Shown here one piece after another: positions 62,401 to 64,000 of a stretch of 64,000 nucleotides of DNA. The stretch is taken from contig JANUWF010003376.1 of NCBI GenBank assembly GCA_026120185.1, positions 310,001-374,000 on the forward strand, given 5' to 3'. Each line of letters opens with the position of its first letter. The stretch's first letter is position 1. The notes beneath the pieces were generated by a model. The model did no database searches. It saw only the letters and a program-made list of their open reading frames with translations, and was not told the origin of the DNA. A program made the position numbers and the translations under genes. Origin of the DNA: Voacanga thouarsii (taxonomy: Eukaryota > Streptophyta > Magnoliopsida > Gentianales > Apocynaceae).

Positions 62401-63075
62401 TATTTATCACATAAGCCAAATATCCTTGATATCCTTACTTCAATAATTTCTAGGCTTTTGCTCTAGTTATCAAAAACTTCAACTCTTTAACTCTCTTGCT
62501 GTTGAACTCCAACACATCGCATCCCGATCTAATGAACTGAATAGACTTATTCTTACAGTCTACTTTAGCCTCATGCTTAGCTAGCCTATCTATACCCAGA
62601 ATTTAGTCATAGTCATTAATAGCTATGACTATCAAATCTCCCTCCAAGCTTTCTTTCCCCATTTCAATCTTACAAATCTGGATATACCGATCCGCTTGCA
62701 CAATTTTCTCCAAGGGCGTACTCACCAACAAGGTCAAATGTAGTTTTACTCCATCCCAACCCAAATAATATGCATAATTCTTGTTTAAATAGGAATGGGT
62801 AGATCCGGGGTCTATCAATGCATTAACAGAACGACCTTGGATAGTAAACGTACCTTACACCATTGCTGCATCTCCTCCAACCTCCTCCCGGTTAAGAGTG
62901 AAAACCTTTGTTTTCACCTGTGGCTTCTAAGTTCTACTTCCGGAGGCTCTTGCAACATTAGCTCGATTGGCTCCCTCAATCTGAGCCGGGTTTCCTTGCC
63001 CGATTCGGAGAAGTTTAGGGCAGGTATTTTGCAGATGATTCGGTCTCCGCAATGGTAGCATTTCCGCTCAACTCT
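59441..63075 (-). pseudogene. gag (3' end) and pol of the second Tekay/Del-like family, broken
   Basis: The gag tail has KCYHCGD then, after a frame change, HLQNTCPKLLR, a zinc knuckle near 63060-63005. Protease near 62815 reads LIDPGSTHSYL, with Pro where Ser or Cys is usual after the catalytic Asp. The open block 62150-60639 (503 codons) holds [45 protein letters not shown] and the zinc-binding integrase start [15 protein letters not shown]. Integrase continues in pieces (60546-60283, 60169-59906), and the C-terminus 59893-59534 (LNPRYLGPFSIKKRIG) ends in a chromodomain-like tail. Stops near 60636, 60560, 60480 and 60170, and a frame change near 60100, disable it. Confidence 0.85.
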
Positions 63076-64000
63076 CTATTAGGGATATGCCATAGAGTTA
63101 ATTTGTACTTATGTTATTGTCGTTATGTTTTATATAATAATATGAGGTTTTTCTTTCTATGAATAGTGCATTTTTGTTTTGTGGTCATCAAGTACGTGAC
63201 TTGATAGTAAAATCCAACAATAAAAACAATGACTATTCTAAAACAGCCCATGATCGATTATTATTATTGGAACAATAATAAATTAAGATTAGTATGTTTG
63301 TGATTATATAGCTATGTTTTATTGGTCATGGATATTTGTGATATCAAGTCAAAACATAAATAAATGTTAGAGAACATTGCATTGGACATGACCCACTGTG
63401 AGAGTACTTCATGGAACATGTTATAAGTACTTTCTAGCCATAATGATATTAAAAGTCCTTCGACCTAAATTCATCATAGTTTTCTACTTGATAAATTCTA
63501 TATTTTGACGTTGTCTAAAGTTGTCTTTAATTAGATAATAAATTAGACTACTGTTGGATATAGAATAAATCAAGGAGAGGAATATGATTAATAGTGAAGG
63601 AATTTATCCCTCTCAATTATGGTAGAGATATCAATGGGCCTCTTGATAAGTTAGACTGTTAAAATGCATGACCGTGCTCAAATATATCAATCTAAGATAT
63701 TGATATTATTTGTTTGAACAATCTACTATGAAATCAAGGAATAATTGATTAAGCTTAATAAGGATGACATGTTCTGTGCCTTATGCTTAATCTGGATATC
63801 GTGTGACAAAAGGACTTAATATAAAATTGTGGTTTGGTTCAAAGAGATCACTGATCTTCATTTAACCTAGATAGTTATAATGTTTTGCTAGAAATCGCTT
63901 ATAACTTGTGGGCCATTTAAATATGATTTAGGCACACTGCCAGTGTTAAATGAACCTATAGGGTCACACAATAAGTGAACTTGTTAGGTTATTTTTCTGG
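63076..64000. other. Sequence interrupting the gag; probable LTR or other insert, incomplete
   Basis: Gag homology of the minus-strand element stops at about 63075. From there to the window end the sequence is AT-rich and non-coding, with no domain. Phrases such as GGGTCACACAATAAGTGAA near the end recall LTRs of plant copia elements, but neither the start nor the end of an LTR can be fixed. The window cuts it off. Confidence 0.4.

Overview
This window looks like plant nuclear DNA, most likely from a eudicot. It has spliced genes with AT-rich introns, several lineages of Ty3/gypsy and Ty1/copia LTR retrotransposons, hAT and Mutator-like DNA transposons, Stowaway-type MITEs, and many AT, GA and ATT microsatellites. 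I see no bacterial operon, phage, CRISPR array, rRNA or tRNA gene. The species cannot be named from the sequence alone.

The only apparently intact host gene is an ALDH3-family aldehyde dehydrogenase (ALDH3F1-like) on the minus strand. It has ten exons between 39244 and 24645. The exons join without any frame break into 483 codons plus a stop. Intron 1 is about 9.6 kb and holds a decayed Ty1/copia element, a GC-ended hAT-like non-autonomous element and a duplicated non-coding segment. Intron 2 needs a GC-AG splice pair and has a GA/TA microsatellite starting next to its donor.

Layout from the left. 1-3022: 3' end of a Tat/Ogre/Athila-type gypsy element with its 3' LTR. 3225-7595: a chromovirus full of stops. 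7596-8533: a long inverted repeat. 8564-9008: a Stowaway MITE. 9487-16968: an hAT transposon whose transposase gene is split by a solo LTR (12330-13755) with an exact 5-bp target duplication. 16975-17292 and 23906-24223: two 318-bp MITEs in opposite orientation on either side of a Mutator-like element (17969-23714). That element carries a truncated MuDR-type transposase and a plant mobile domain (PMD) gene. 24531-39303: the ALDH3 locus. 39304-41745: no recognisable gene. 41746-64000: a nested cluster of Tekay/Del-like gypsy elements, including a head-to-head inverted chimera (41746-51008), a TRIM-like fragment (51009-51251), a minus-strand copy (51252-56458) and a second family nested in its LTR (56465-63075) that is itself interrupted near 63075.

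All transposon coding regions seen here carry stops or frameshifts. The nesting gives a relative order of events: a Stowaway MITE came before the hAT insertion, and the hAT insertion came before the solo LTR. Likewise the minus-strand Tekay copy came before the family nested in its LTR, which came before whatever interrupts that family's gag.
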